DNA of 64,000 bases from Virgibacillus oceani (GTDB lineage Bacteria; Bacillota; Bacilli; Bacillales; Amphibacillaceae). Position 1 is the first letter of the stretch; each line of letters starts with the position of its first letter. Below, one piece after another: positions 1 to 7,820 of this stretch. Where the stretch lies: contig NZ_BMFR01000015.1 of assembly GCF_014638995.1 (NCBI RefSeq), forward strand, positions 1 through 64,000. The letters run 5' to 3'. The notes under the pieces are model-generated. The model had not been told where the DNA came from, made no database searches, and saw only the letters and a list, made by a program, of their open reading frames with translations. Both the position numbers and the translations under genes were made by a program.

Positions 1-79
1 AGCGATCACACCGGAGAAATGTGAATAAAGTAAGCCTTTTTTGGAGGGAATAAAGTGATGCTTTACAGGCTTAGGTGGA

Positions 80-439
80 ATGATATGGCATGTAGCGGTC
101 CATCCAGATTTTCGCAGAAGAGGAATAGGTAAAAGGCTACTTCTGAAGGCTGAGGAGATGTCCAGGAAAATTGGGCTTAACCGACTTGAAGCTTGGACAA
201 GGGATGACGAATGGGTAAGAAGGTGGTATGAGGCGAATCAGTTTGAAATGGCAGATTCGTATCTTCATGTATATATGGATGGCAAAGAAGAATTAAAGGA
301 AGCTCTAAAAAGTGATGTTCCAAAGTTGTATCCAGTTCAAGGGTTCGCGCACTATGTTGGTGAAGATAGGGAGCTGATGAAGCGTAAATTTAAGCGCGTT
401 CACGAATGTGTTTGTTATGAGAAATATTTAAGTAAATAA
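80..439 (+). pseudogene. GNAT N-acetyltransferase, 5' part missing
   Basis: The 119-residue product begins inside the acetyl-CoA fold: VAVHPDFRRRGIGKRLL is the motif A core (V/I-x-P-x-x-R-x-x-G-I-G), which normally follows 50-70 N-terminal residues. Upstream in this frame a TGA at 56-58 closes the reading frame, and the codons after it (F-T-G-L-G-G) look like genuine GNAT sequence before the nominal ATG. A good ribosome site (GGAGGG, 43-48) and a GTG/ATG pair at 55-60 lie in another frame, as if the original start had been joined to the middle of the gene by a deletion. The C-terminal half (EAWTRDDEW, ECVCYEKYL) is intact. Substrate is unknown. It is most likely a 5'-truncated pseudogene; a short internal translation product is possible. 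Confidence 0.6.
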
Positions 440-457
440 TACTAGGGGGATATCTAT

Positions 458-973
458 TTGAAAGTACGGCTATCGAGGTACGATGAAAATTGGATTAACA
501 TGTTCGAGGATGAGGCAGCGTTTTTAAGTGGAATTTTTGAAGATGAGATAATTGAATTCGAACATTTTGGGAGTACCTCTGTTCCGGGGATGACGGCAAA
601 GCCTGTTATTGACATGATGTGCCTTGTTAAAGACATCGGGAAAATTGATAGGTTCAATGACCAGATGCGTTTGCTGGGATATGATGTTGCTGGTGAATGG
701 GGGATACATGGCAGAAGATTATTTCGCAAAGGCGGAGAAAATAGAACGCATCATATTCATGTTTACCAATACGACAATCCTCAAATTAAACGGCATCTGG
801 TATTCCGTGATTATTTAAGAGCGCACCCTGACGAGGTTGAGCGATATAGGGGTTTGAAGGAAGAATTGTCCCAGCGATATGATGATACAGCTCTATACAG
901 TAAGGCGAAAAAACCTTTTATAAAGGAAATGGAACAACTGGCATTGGAGTGGTATGAAAAACGAGGAACATAG
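458..973 (+). CDS. GrpB/UPF0157 family nucleotidyltransferase-fold protein
   Basis: A 171-residue protein of the GrpB family (PF04229), which has a nucleotidyltransferase-like fold and mostly unknown substrates. The family signature is clear: FEHFGSTSVPGM near residue 35 (the G-S-T-S nucleotide-binding turn), then KPVIDMM with a conserved Asp, and HHIHVYQ plus FRDYLRAHP in the C-terminal half. The start is a TTG at 458 with AGGGGG at 444-449 upstream. It follows the broken GNAT gene by 18 bases and may have shared its transcript. Full family length and no disruptions. The cellular role is not known; family membership is secure. Confidence 0.88.
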   Translation: MKVRLSRYDENWINMFEDEAAFLSGIFEDEIIEFEHFGSTSVPGMTAKPVIDMMCLVKDIGKIDRFNDQMRLLGYDVAGEWGIHGRRLFRKGGENRTHHIHVYQYDNPQIKRHLVFRDYLRAHPDEVERYRGLKEELSQRYDDTALYSKAKKPFIKEMEQLALEWYEKRGT

Positions 974-994
974 GAACCTATTACGCTTGATTCA

Positions 995-1029
995 TTAACC
1001 GGACACAAAACACTGTTTGCGTCCGGTTA
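995..1029 (+). terminator. Stem-loop after the GrpB gene
   Basis: Perfect 9-bp arms TAACCGGAC (995-1003) and GTCCGGTTA (1021-1029), with further pairing inside the loop (CAAA with TTTG). It starts 22 bases after the stop codon. There is no U-tract behind it, so it may terminate weakly or protect the 3' end. Confidence 0.5.
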
Positions 1030-1171
1030 AATTGGCCAACTTGTTCTATTGAGTAACGTGAATTTTGTAAAACTAATAGATTGCTGCTGCCGAGCGCGCC
1101 AAAAGAAGAAACGTGTTGTGGACAACTAGAAAGAATGCTACTCAAGTGTAATAAAGGAGAAAATTATTTTT

Positions 1172-1199
1172 TTAATATGACATACAGTTGTCATATTAA
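1172..1199. promoter_or_regulatory. 11-bp perfect inverted repeat, probable operator of the GyrI-like gene
   Basis: Arms TTAATATGACA (1172-1182) and TGTCATATTAA (1189-1199) are exact complements separated by six bases. The repeat is 44 bases upstream of the chosen TTG start of the GyrI-like gene, in the place expected for a repressor or activator site. The cognate regulator is not in the window, and I could not place a convincing sigma-A promoter around it. Confidence 0.5.
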
Positions 1200-1242
1200 T
1201 CATGTTAAACTGGTCGCAAATAATACAAAGGAGAGATTGGTT

Positions 1243-1866
1243 TTGGGCAAAAAAGTAGATTATAAAAAAGATTTTAAGCATCTTTATATGCCAAAGTCAC
1301 TACCCGAAATTGTGGAAGTTCCCAAAATGCCTTTTTTCAAGATCAGTGGTTCAGGGGACCCCAATGACGAAGAATTTGCAAATGCGGTAGTGGCCTTGTA
1401 CAGTCTGAGTTATGCAGTAAGAATGTCGTATAAAAGTGATGAAGTGCCCGCTGGATATTATGAATATACAGTTTTTCCACTTGAGGGCGTGTGGGATCTG
1501 CTCGATCGCTCAAAGCCTCCAACGGATAAAAGCAATCTGAAATACACAATTATGATCCGCCAGCCTGACTTTTTGACAGAAAAAGGATTCGAACGATTTT
1601 TGGAACAGACAAAAAGAAAAAAGACGAATCCATACCTTGAGAAAGTACGATTTGAACAGGCGGCAGATGGATTGAGCTGTCAAATGATGCACCTCGGAAG
1701 CTTTGATGATGAGCCGGAGAGTTTTGAGCGAATGGAAACGTATTGTACAGAGCATGGCTTTACCCGAACAAGCAAAATTCATCGGGAGATCTATTTGTCG
1801 GATCCGCGGAGGACTGAACCTGCGAAGCTGAAAACGGTGTTGAGGTCCCCTGTGAGTAAGCGGTAA
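1243..1866 (+). CDS. GyrI-like small-molecule-binding domain protein
   Basis: Stand-alone GyrI-like effector-binding protein (COG4832 type) of 207 residues. Such proteins bind or sequester small hydrophobic molecules and are related to the effector domains of AraC/MerR multidrug regulators. Seen here: MPFFKISGSGDPNDEEF near the N-terminus, PLEGVWDL in the middle, and a C-terminal half with REIYLSDPRR typical of the family. The open frame extends to 1081, but the TTG at 1243 has AAAGGAGAG (1227-1234) at proper spacing, and the upstream stretch contains the inverted repeat, so I start here. No DNA-binding domain is attached. It stands alone between terminator-like hairpins, and the ligand is unknown. 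Confidence 0.82.
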   Translation: MGKKVDYKKDFKHLYMPKSLPEIVEVPKMPFFKISGSGDPNDEEFANAVVALYSLSYAVRMSYKSDEVPAGYYEYTVFPLEGVWDLLDRSKPPTDKSNLKYTIMIRQPDFLTEKGFERFLEQTKRKKTNPYLEKVRFEQAADGLSCQMMHLGSFDDEPESFERMETYCTEHGFTRTSKIHREIYLSDPRRTEPAKLKTVLRSPVSKR

Positions 1867-1891
1867 ATGTTTAAATTAATGGTAGTTTTCT

Positions 1892-1930
1892 ATGGATAGA
1901 TTTTTAGGAATCTGTCCATTTTTCTTTTAT
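1892..1930 (+). terminator. Rho-independent terminator of the GyrI-like gene
   Basis: ATGGATAGAT pairs with ATCTGTCCAT (one mismatch) and is followed by TTTTTCTTTT. It begins 26 bases after the stop codon. Confidence 0.7.
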
Positions 1931-2222
1931 CATGATGATCAAGTTGATAAATGGAAAGAAGATGTCTTCAAGGTTACAGCGCAAAATCTCATAGTGTCTT
2001 ATTTTAGTTTGATGATTTTGAAATTCATAAAGCGCGTAAAGAATAAGAAACGATTATTACAGAAAGTGTACATATGGAGAAGGTTATAAACGTGTTAAAC
2101 AGCCTAATAAAAAGAGTGCTAGCATTAATGCCGACACTGTATACGTAGCGATTCACATGACATGACTCCCTTAATATGTAATAATAAAGTTGTTGAAATA
2201 TGCAACAAATGAGGGATAAATA
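1931..2222. other. Intergenic leader of the tetronate regulator gene
   Basis: I see no convincing gene here; a 65-codon open frame starting in the terminator (1892-2089) has no ribosome site and no recognisable protein. The last 35 bases hold the TTGTTG/CAACAA repeat and the ribosome site GAGGG (2211-2215) of the regulator gene at 2223. Confidence 0.5.
2190..2208. promoter_or_regulatory. TTGTTG-N7-CAACAA inverted repeat upstream of the PrpR-like regulator
   Basis: TTGTTG (2190-2195) and CAACAA (2203-2208) form a small inverted repeat just upstream of the regulator gene. The word TGCAACAA also occurs at 4070-4078, and its complement at 4120-4128, in front of the permease gene. Recurrence in both control regions suggests it is the binding site of the PrpR-like protein; this is inference. 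Confidence 0.45.
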
Positions 2223-3953
2223 ATGATAAAAGCACTTTTGATTGCTCCATATCCTGGATTAGCGGAAACGGCTAAGAAAGTTGATACACCAGGGAATATA
2301 CATCTGGATGTTACAATAGCCAACCTGGAAGAAGGCGTAAAGGCAGCACTATTAGCAGAAACACAGGGGTATGATTTAATTATCAGTCGTGGTGGGACGG
2401 CTACGATGATTCAAGATGCAGTTTCTATCCCAGTAGTACATATAGATATAACCGGGTATGACATGCTGCGTGTTTTTACGTTGATACGCGGTATTAAAAA
2501 CGGTGTTGCACTTGTTGGATTTGCTAACATTTCTCAAGGGGCGGCTACGATATGCAACATATTAGAGTTCGATGTGAAGATGATTACAATTAAATCCCGA
2601 GATGAGGTAAAAGGTCATTTAGAAAGATTAAAAAAAGAAGGTTTCACTGTTGTGATTGGGGATGTTATTACAGTTCAATTTGCCGAACAGGTTGGTTTAC
2701 GAGGTGTATTGATTACATCAGGGAAAGAAGCAGTAACGGATGCATTGGAGGAAGGAAAAAGGGTTTATAACTTTTTCCGAAGAGTGAATAATCACTTCTA
2801 TCATTTTCAAGAGACTTTTCGTTCCCTGCCTTATCCAACAGTTTTACTGGATGAAACCGGAGAAATAATAGAAAAAAATTTACTTTATGAACAAGAAAAT
2901 AACCTTGCTGAAATAATAGCCTTACCTACTGTTACCGATATCTGTAAACGGGTATTGGAATTTGAATCGGTTCAATGGGGAGAAATAGAAGATGGCAGTA
3001 CTGTATATGAGGTACAAGGCTTTTTGGTTAATAAGCCGGATGCTATTGTTGGTTTAACCATTTTCCCCGGAATACCCAAGACAAGGGAACGAGCTATACG
3101 GGTAATTAACCATGCGGTGCACAAACCAATAATTGGAGAAAGTGATCACGCTAAGCGTTTAAGGAGTAAAATAGCACAGTATGCTAAATTAAACGAGGTT
3201 GTTTGCATTATTGGGGAAAAAGGAGCAGGTAAACACACGGTAGCTCAAGAAATACACTTTGAACGTTTTGGCCAGAAGGCACCTGTTATTGAAATCGAAG
3301 CAGAAAAAATTGCGGAGATAGAAAAAATACAATCGAAGTTATTCGCCATTAAACGGGGTACGGTTTTGTTAAAAGGAGTGGAGTCAGCATCGATCGAAAC
3401 ACAGGAAATGATTAATAATCTAATAGTGAATCTACCTGAGACACTAAATGTTATTGTAATAGTTACCCATTTCCTTGATAAACTTATGCATGACGGATTA
3501 ATAGAAGATGAACTTTATCAATTACTTTCGGTGAATTCGCTGCACTTGTCCCCATTACGAGCTAGGAAAGAAGATATTGGTGAATTTGTCGACTATTTTC
3601 TGACAGAATTTCATGCTGAAAGTGGTAATGAAACAGTCGGGATGAAAGCAGAAGCTGTAGAATATTTAAAGCAATGGGAATGGCCGGGTAACCTTACACA
3701 ATTGAAAAGTGTGACAAGGGAATTAAGTATGATGACTGCAGCAAACTATATAGAGCTTTCACATGTGAAGGAACTGATGGATAATGTTGAACCAATGCCC
3801 CACGATGATACCCTGCGAATTAATGGAACATTAGAGGAAATGGAGCAACGGATTATTAAACAGGTGTTGCAGGAGGAAGGTAACAATCAATCGAAGGCAG
3901 CGGACCGATTAGGTATCAATCGATCAACGTTATGGCGAAGGTTACGGCAATAA
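2223..3953 (+). CDS. PrpR-N sensor / degenerate AAA+ / Fis-HTH transcriptional regulator
   Basis: A 576-residue regulator. Residues 1-190 are a PrpR_N propionate-catabolism-activator domain (ISRGGTATMIQ), 200-300 is a linker that may be PAS-like, 310-500 is an AAA+ domain, and 550-576 a Fis-type helix-turn-helix (NNQSKAADRLGINRSTLWRR). Walker A is present (GEKGAGKHT, near 331), as is the LRARKEDI motif. The GAFTGA loop that contacts sigma-54 is absent: the sequence runs from SKLF almost directly to the Walker B strand, which reads TVLLKGVE instead of the usual acidic LFLDE. It should therefore not act as a sigma-54 activator and may be a repressor or a sigma-A-type regulator. It lies just upstream of the permease-kinase-PdxA2 operon it presumably controls. 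Confidence 0.85.
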   Translation: MIKALLIAPYPGLAETAKKVDTPGNIHLDVTIANLEEGVKAALLAETQGYDLIISRGGTATMIQDAVSIPVVHIDITGYDMLRVFTLIRGIKNGVALVGFANISQGAATICNILEFDVKMITIKSRDEVKGHLERLKKEGFTVVIGDVITVQFAEQVGLRGVLITSGKEAVTDALEEGKRVYNFFRRVNNHFYHFQETFRSLPYPTVLLDETGEIIEKNLLYEQENNLAEIIALPTVTDICKRVLEFESVQWGEIEDGSTVYEVQGFLVNKPDAIVGLTIFPGIPKTRERAIRVINHAVHKPIIGESDHAKRLRSKIAQYAKLNEVVCIIGEKGAGKHTVAQEIHFERFGQKAPVIEIEAEKIAEIEKIQSKLFAIKRGTVLLKGVESASIETQEMINNLIVNLPETLNVIVIVTHFLDKLMHDGLIEDELYQLLSVNSLHLSPLRARKEDIGEFVDYFLTEFHAESGNETVGMKAEAVEYLKQWEWPGNLTQLKSVTRELSMMTAANYIELSHVKELMDNVEPMPHDDTLRINGTLEEMEQRIIKQVLQEEGNNQSKAADRLGINRSTLWRRLRQ

Positions 3954-4069
3954 TGTTGTGTGACAATTAAGTCGTTTAATTACAAATAAAATTGTTACAT
4001 GTACAATGACATTACACAAATAATGCAAATGAGGGGGCCGATGGAGGTTTCTTTTTTTATGTTTAAAAA

Positions 4070-4128
4070 TGCAACAATTAGGTGATTTTTTCATGGAAAA
4101 ATGTTGAAAACCCAAAATTATTGTTGCA
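4070..4128. promoter_or_regulatory. Convergent TGCAACAAT / ATTGTTGCA pair before the permease gene
   Basis: TGCAACAAT at 4070-4078 and its complement ATTGTTGCA at 4120-4128 are 41 bases apart, about 100 bases before the permease start. They match the repeat in front of the adjacent regulator gene, so they are likely paired operator half-sites for that regulator. Confidence 0.45.
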
Positions 4129-4158
4129 ATTTATATCATATTATTTTATTATAATAGA

Positions 4159-4172
4159 TGAAAACGCTTTTA
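4159..4172 (+). promoter_or_regulatory. CcpA cre site of the tetronate operon
   Basis: TGAAAACGCTTTTA fits the cre consensus (TGWNANCGNTNWCA) at all but one position and lies 57 bases upstream of the permease start. This predicts carbon catabolite repression. Confidence 0.55.
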
Positions 4173-4228
4173 TTTTTAATGAGTGTTTAAAAATTGAACA
4201 TACTATATTATGGATAAGGGGGATGAAA

Positions 4229-5212
4229 ATGAAAATTAAAGCAACATTAGAACGAATTCCGGGTGGTATGATGGTGGTGCCGCTGTTGCTAGCTGCAATA
4301 CTTAATACTGTTGCACCTGAATTACTAAGGATTGGGAATTTCACGCAGGCATTATTTGTAGATGGTTCAAGTACACTTATTGCGCTATTTCTATTATGTA
4401 CCGGCGCACAAATTAATTTCCGTAATGTAGGGGTTAGTCTTGGAAAAGGGGCAACATTGTTAACAACGAAATGGTTAGTAGGTGCACTAATTGGTTTAAT
4501 AGCTTATATATTTGCGGGAGAGAATGGTCTTTGGTTAGGACTGGCACCTATTGCAATCATTGCCGCCATGACAAACAGTAACGGGGGCTTATATGTGGCA
4601 CTTGTAGGTCAATATGGTGATAAAACGGACCGTGCGGCATATTCATTACTTGCATTAAATGATGGCCCATTTTTTACTATGGTAGCGTTGTCTATTTTTG
4701 GTGCCATGGGATTTGTAGACGGATTATTTTCGTTCGTTTCATTTATAGCTGTATTACTACCTATAATCGTCGGTATGGTATTGGGGAACTTAGATGAGGA
4801 AATGAGGGCTTTCTTAGACAAAGGAAGCTCGATGTTAATTCCCTTTTTCGCATTTTCTTTAGGTATGGGTATTGATTTTGTAGCAATTATTGAAGGTGGA
4901 TTGTCAGGAGTTATCCTTGGATTGGCAACTGTATTTTTAACAGGTACAGCTGGTTATTTCGTATTTAAAGCCTTTAAATGGAATCCAATTGCTGGTGCTG
5001 CGGAAGGATCGACAGCAGGTAACGCGGTTGCAACACCAGCAGCTATTGCGGCCGCTAGTGCAGGTTTTGCATCACATGTGGATCTGGCTACAGTGCAAGT
5101 TGCAGCATCAACGGTAACGACGGCAATTCTGCTCCCAATCTATATCGGTTATCTTGTTAAACGATTGGAGAAAAAAGGTACTAAGATACCAGATGATTAC
5201 GTAATTAAATAA
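4229..5212 (+). CDS. kdgT: 2-keto-3-deoxygluconate permease family transporter (KdgT-like)
   Basis: A 327-residue inner-membrane carrier of the KdgT family (PF03812), about ten hydrophobic segments. Recognisable family stretches are ERIPGGMMVVPLL at the N-terminus, LLCTGAQINF, and the Gly/Ala-rich AAEGSTAGNAVATPAAIAAA in the C-terminal half. The frame opens at 4082, but the ATG at 4229 has AAGGGGG (4216-4222) six bases upstream and gives the normal family length. It precedes the acid-sugar kinase and PdxA2 genes, so the natural substrate is more likely a four-carbon sugar acid (threonate or erythronate) than ketodeoxygluconate. A cre box and two TGCAACAAT words lie in its leader. Confidence 0.86.
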   Translation: MKIKATLERIPGGMMVVPLLLAAILNTVAPELLRIGNFTQALFVDGSSTLIALFLLCTGAQINFRNVGVSLGKGATLLTTKWLVGALIGLIAYIFAGENGLWLGLAPIAIIAAMTNSNGGLYVALVGQYGDKTDRAAYSLLALNDGPFFTMVALSIFGAMGFVDGLFSFVSFIAVLLPIIVGMVLGNLDEEMRAFLDKGSSMLIPFFAFSLGMGIDFVAIIEGGLSGVILGLATVFLTGTAGYFVFKAFKWNPIAGAAEGSTAGNAVATPAAIAAASAGFASHVDLATVQVAASTVTTAILLPIYIGYLVKRLEKKGTKIPDDYVIK

Positions 5213-5237
5213 ATTTGGTCATAAATGAGGAATCAAC

Positions 5238-6533
5238 ATGAAACAACGTATAGGAATAATTGCAGACGATTTAACAGGTGCAAATGATAGTGGGGTACAG
5301 CTTACAGAAAAAGGTGTGAATACCTCTGTTCTATTTGATGTTCCCGGAAATCTGAATAACCTTGATAGTGGGGTTGTAATTGATACAAATTCACGTGCAC
5401 TGTCCAAGGAACAAGCTGCCTCAGTCACAATGCAAGCAGGTAGGTTTCTAAAAGAAGCTGGTTATCCAACTATTTATAAAAAAATGGATTCAACTTTGCG
5501 GGGGCATATAGGTACCGAATTGCAAGCACTTTACGAAGTATTCAAGCCGGAGTTTGTCTTTATTGCCCCGGCATTTCCTGCATTAGGGAGAACAACAAAA
5601 GGCGGTATTCACTATGTAAACGGCGTAAGAATATCCGAAACTGAAATATCAAATGACCCTAAGCATCCTGTAACTGAAGCCTTTATACCGGCTATATTTG
5701 AAAAGGAAATTGGCCAAAAAATTGGATTAGTTACTTTAAAAGATTTTGATATGGAGAATTTTCAAGAAAAAATTAGCTCATTTAGAAAAGACGATGTTTC
5801 GTATATTATTTGTGATGCAGAGACGCAGAATGATTTGAAGGTTGCTGCGCGGAATATGGCAGCAATTTCAGAGAACGTAATCTGGGCTGGTTCGGCCGGA
5901 TTAGCTGAAGTGCTTCCGGATGTATTAGGATTAAGCCAAGACACAGCTAGCCGTTCTTTTGCTAAATCTAACAAGGTCATGACAGTTTGCGGCAGCCTCT
6001 CACAAATAAACAAAAGTCAAGTAGAATATGCGTTAAAACAACCAAACGTAACAGGTGTAGAGATAGATACATCAAAAATCTTCACAAAAGAATGGAATCA
6101 TGCAGGCAATGGCTATGTTCAAGAAATACTGGAAGGTCTGGATAAGGGCGATGACATTGTACTGTATGTTCCGTCGAATCAAGAGGTAAGAGAAAAGATA
6201 AAGCAAATTGGAAGCGATATGAAATTATCCAGTAACGAAATAGGCGAGCGAATTTCCGGGGCTATTGGTGAAGTTGCAGCAAGTGTGATGGAAAGGAACA
6301 AGGAATTGAAAGGATTGGTTCTTACAGGTGGAGATACCGCCAAAGATACTTCACGAAACCTTGGTGGAATAGGCTTCCAGCTGATTAAGCAGCTGGAAGC
6401 GGGGATTCCGCTCGGTACATTGATTGGTACCAATAGGGAATATACTATAGTAACAAAAGCTGGTGCATTTGGAGGAGAAAATTCTATTTATCATGCCATG
6501 CTTGAATTGAAGGAAGGTCAAAATTATGAGTAA
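5238..6533 (+). CDS. DUF1537 four-carbon acid sugar kinase
   Basis: A 431-residue kinase of the DUF1537 family (OtnK/DtnK/DenK), which phosphorylates four-carbon sugar acids at C4. The N-terminal substrate domain starts with IIADDLTGANDSGVQL and contains KKMDSTLRGHIGTEL near residue 85. The C-terminal nucleotide domain has LVLTGGDTAKDTSRNLGG near 360 and ends with GAFGGENS. Together with the PdxA family gene that overlaps its 3' end by eight bases, it forms the established D-threonate (DtnK/PdxA2) type pathway, giving a 4-phosphate that is oxidised and decarboxylated to DHAP. Which tetronate is used cannot be told from sequence. Full length. Confidence 0.9.
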   Translation: MKQRIGIIADDLTGANDSGVQLTEKGVNTSVLFDVPGNLNNLDSGVVIDTNSRALSKEQAASVTMQAGRFLKEAGYPTIYKKMDSTLRGHIGTELQALYEVFKPEFVFIAPAFPALGRTTKGGIHYVNGVRISETEISNDPKHPVTEAFIPAIFEKEIGQKIGLVTLKDFDMENFQEKISSFRKDDVSYIICDAETQNDLKVAARNMAAISENVIWAGSAGLAEVLPDVLGLSQDTASRSFAKSNKVMTVCGSLSQINKSQVEYALKQPNVTGVEIDTSKIFTKEWNHAGNGYVQEILEGLDKGDDIVLYVPSNQEVREKIKQIGSDMKLSSNEIGERISGAIGEVAASVMERNKELKGLVLTGGDTAKDTSRNLGGIGFQLIKQLEAGIPLGTLIGTNREYTIVTKAGAFGGENSIYHAMLELKEGQNYE

Positions 6534-7521
6534 GAAACCGATTATAGGAATTACGATGGGGGATGCTGCAGGAGTTGGCCCAGAAGTTATTGTGAAAAGC
6601 CTGCAAAGCGAAAAAGTATATGAGAATTCGCATCCAATTGTGATTGGTGATGCGAAAATGTTAAGACGAGCAGCAGAAGTTTTACAAATGAATTTGACAA
6701 TCAAGGAAATAGACGCAGAATCCGACTTTTCTGCCGAATATGGAGAAATTGCATGTTTCGATTTAGATATCCTTCCAGAAAATCTTCCCTTTGGAGAAGT
6801 ATCACCGGAAGCGGGGCATGCGGCATTCGAGTATTTGCGTACTGCAATTGAACTTGCGAATGCTGGACGTATTGATGCCATTTGTACAGCACCATTGAAT
6901 AAAGAAGCCTTGCACAAGGGTGGGCATATCTATCCTGGGCATACAGAAATTTTAGCTGAATTAACAAATACAAAGGACTTTTCTATGATGCTGTCTTCAC
7001 CCAAATTAAAGGTAATACATGTAACGACCCATGTCGGTCTAATCGATGCCATTAACATGATCCAACCTAAACGTGTATATAATGTGATTCGATTAGCCCA
7101 TGAGACGCTTACTAATTCTGGTATTACTGAGCCGAAAATCGGCGTTTGCGGAATTAATCCACACGCTGGTGAAAATGGGTTATTTGGTTATGGAGAAGAG
7201 GAAGAAAAAATTATGCCTGCCATTGATCAAGCAACAGAAGAAGGTATTCATGTAGAAGGACCACTTCCGGCTGATACGTTATTTTTCCGGGCGCAACGCG
7301 GTGACTTTGATATTGTAGTTGCTATGTATCATGATCAGGGACATGGGCCAATCAAAGTACTAGGACTGGAAGCTGGAGTGAATATAACAGTCGGACTGCC
7401 AATCATACGAACAAGTGTCGACCATGGCACAGCATTTGATATAGCGGGAACGGGTGTTGTTGATGAAAGAAGTATGCTTGAGGCGTTAAGACAGGCGATT
7501 GAATTAGCGCCAAAAGAGTAG
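6526..7521 (+). CDS. pdxA2: PdxA2-type 4-phosphotetronate dehydrogenase
   Basis: A 331-residue NAD-dependent dehydrogenase of the PdxA family. Motifs seen: ITMGDAAGVGPEV at the N-terminus, the metal-binding His in YPGHTEILAELT (about 130), HVTTHVGL, and the C-terminal AMYHDQGHGPIK with the conserved metal-ligand His. In vitamin B6 synthesis PdxA oxidises 4-phosphohydroxythreonine, but paralogues next to DUF1537 kinases oxidise 4-phospho-D-threonate or erythronate, with decarboxylation to DHAP. The translational overlap with the kinase and the shared terminator at 7595 support the catabolic role. Confidence 0.9.
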   Translation: MSKKPIIGITMGDAAGVGPEVIVKSLQSEKVYENSHPIVIGDAKMLRRAAEVLQMNLTIKEIDAESDFSAEYGEIACFDLDILPENLPFGEVSPEAGHAAFEYLRTAIELANAGRIDAICTAPLNKEALHKGGHIYPGHTEILAELTNTKDFSMMLSSPKLKVIHVTTHVGLIDAINMIQPKRVYNVIRLAHETLTNSGITEPKIGVCGINPHAGENGLFGYGEEEEKIMPAIDQATEEGIHVEGPLPADTLFFRAQRGDFDIVVAMYHDQGHGPIKVLGLEAGVNITVGLPIIRTSVDHGTAFDIAGTGVVDERSMLEALRQAIELAPKE

Positions 7522-7594
7522 GTTGTTTTGATTTTTTGTTTTCAAATAGAGCTTCGGTATTAGTGCCAAATGAGTTAAATAGTCTATTTCAGAT

Positions 7595-7626
7595 ACCTTG
7601 TAGCGTTCATCTCTGCAAGGTTTTTT
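7595..7626 (+). terminator. Rho-independent terminator of the tetronate operon
   Basis: ACCTTGTAG (7595-7603) pairs with CTGCAAGGT (7613-7621) with one wobble, followed by a run of Ts. It closes the permease-kinase-PdxA2 transcript. The 98-codon open frame over this region is not a credible gene. Confidence 0.78.
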
Positions 7627-7756
7627 ATGGTGCTATAATTAAAGGACTGGACCTGTACATACCGTGTTTTTCTTCCATGTTAAATGCTTCGTTACGGTAT
7701 TTAGGGTTAATCTCACAACCTAATATTCAACCTAATATTTGGTACAATTTAAAAAA

Positions 7757-7794
7757 CTTCCAGTTGAAAATTACAACGAAATTTCAACTGGAAG
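7757..7794 (-). terminator. Rho-independent terminator of the NlpC/P60 gene
   Basis: Exact 13-bp arms at 7757-7769 and 7782-7794. On the minus strand the stem is followed by TTTTTT (complement of 7751-7756), placing it correctly for the minus-strand gene ending at 7821. Confidence 0.8.
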
Positions 7795-7820
7795 AAGTTC
7801 TATTGATAATAGGAGGCTAT

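Noticed and set aside
1892..2089. 65-codon open frame after the GyrI-like gene
   Set aside because: It begins inside a terminator hairpin, has no ribosome site, and shows no recognisable protein features.
4082..4228. Upstream extension of the permease open frame
   Set aside because: It would translate through the operator words and cre site; the ATG at 4229 has a proper ribosome site and gives the family length.
3954..4228. Sigma-54 (-24/-12) promoter for the permease, expected next to a PrpR-like regulator
   Set aside because: No GG-N10-GC pair at suitable spacing was found, and the regulator lacks GAFTGA.
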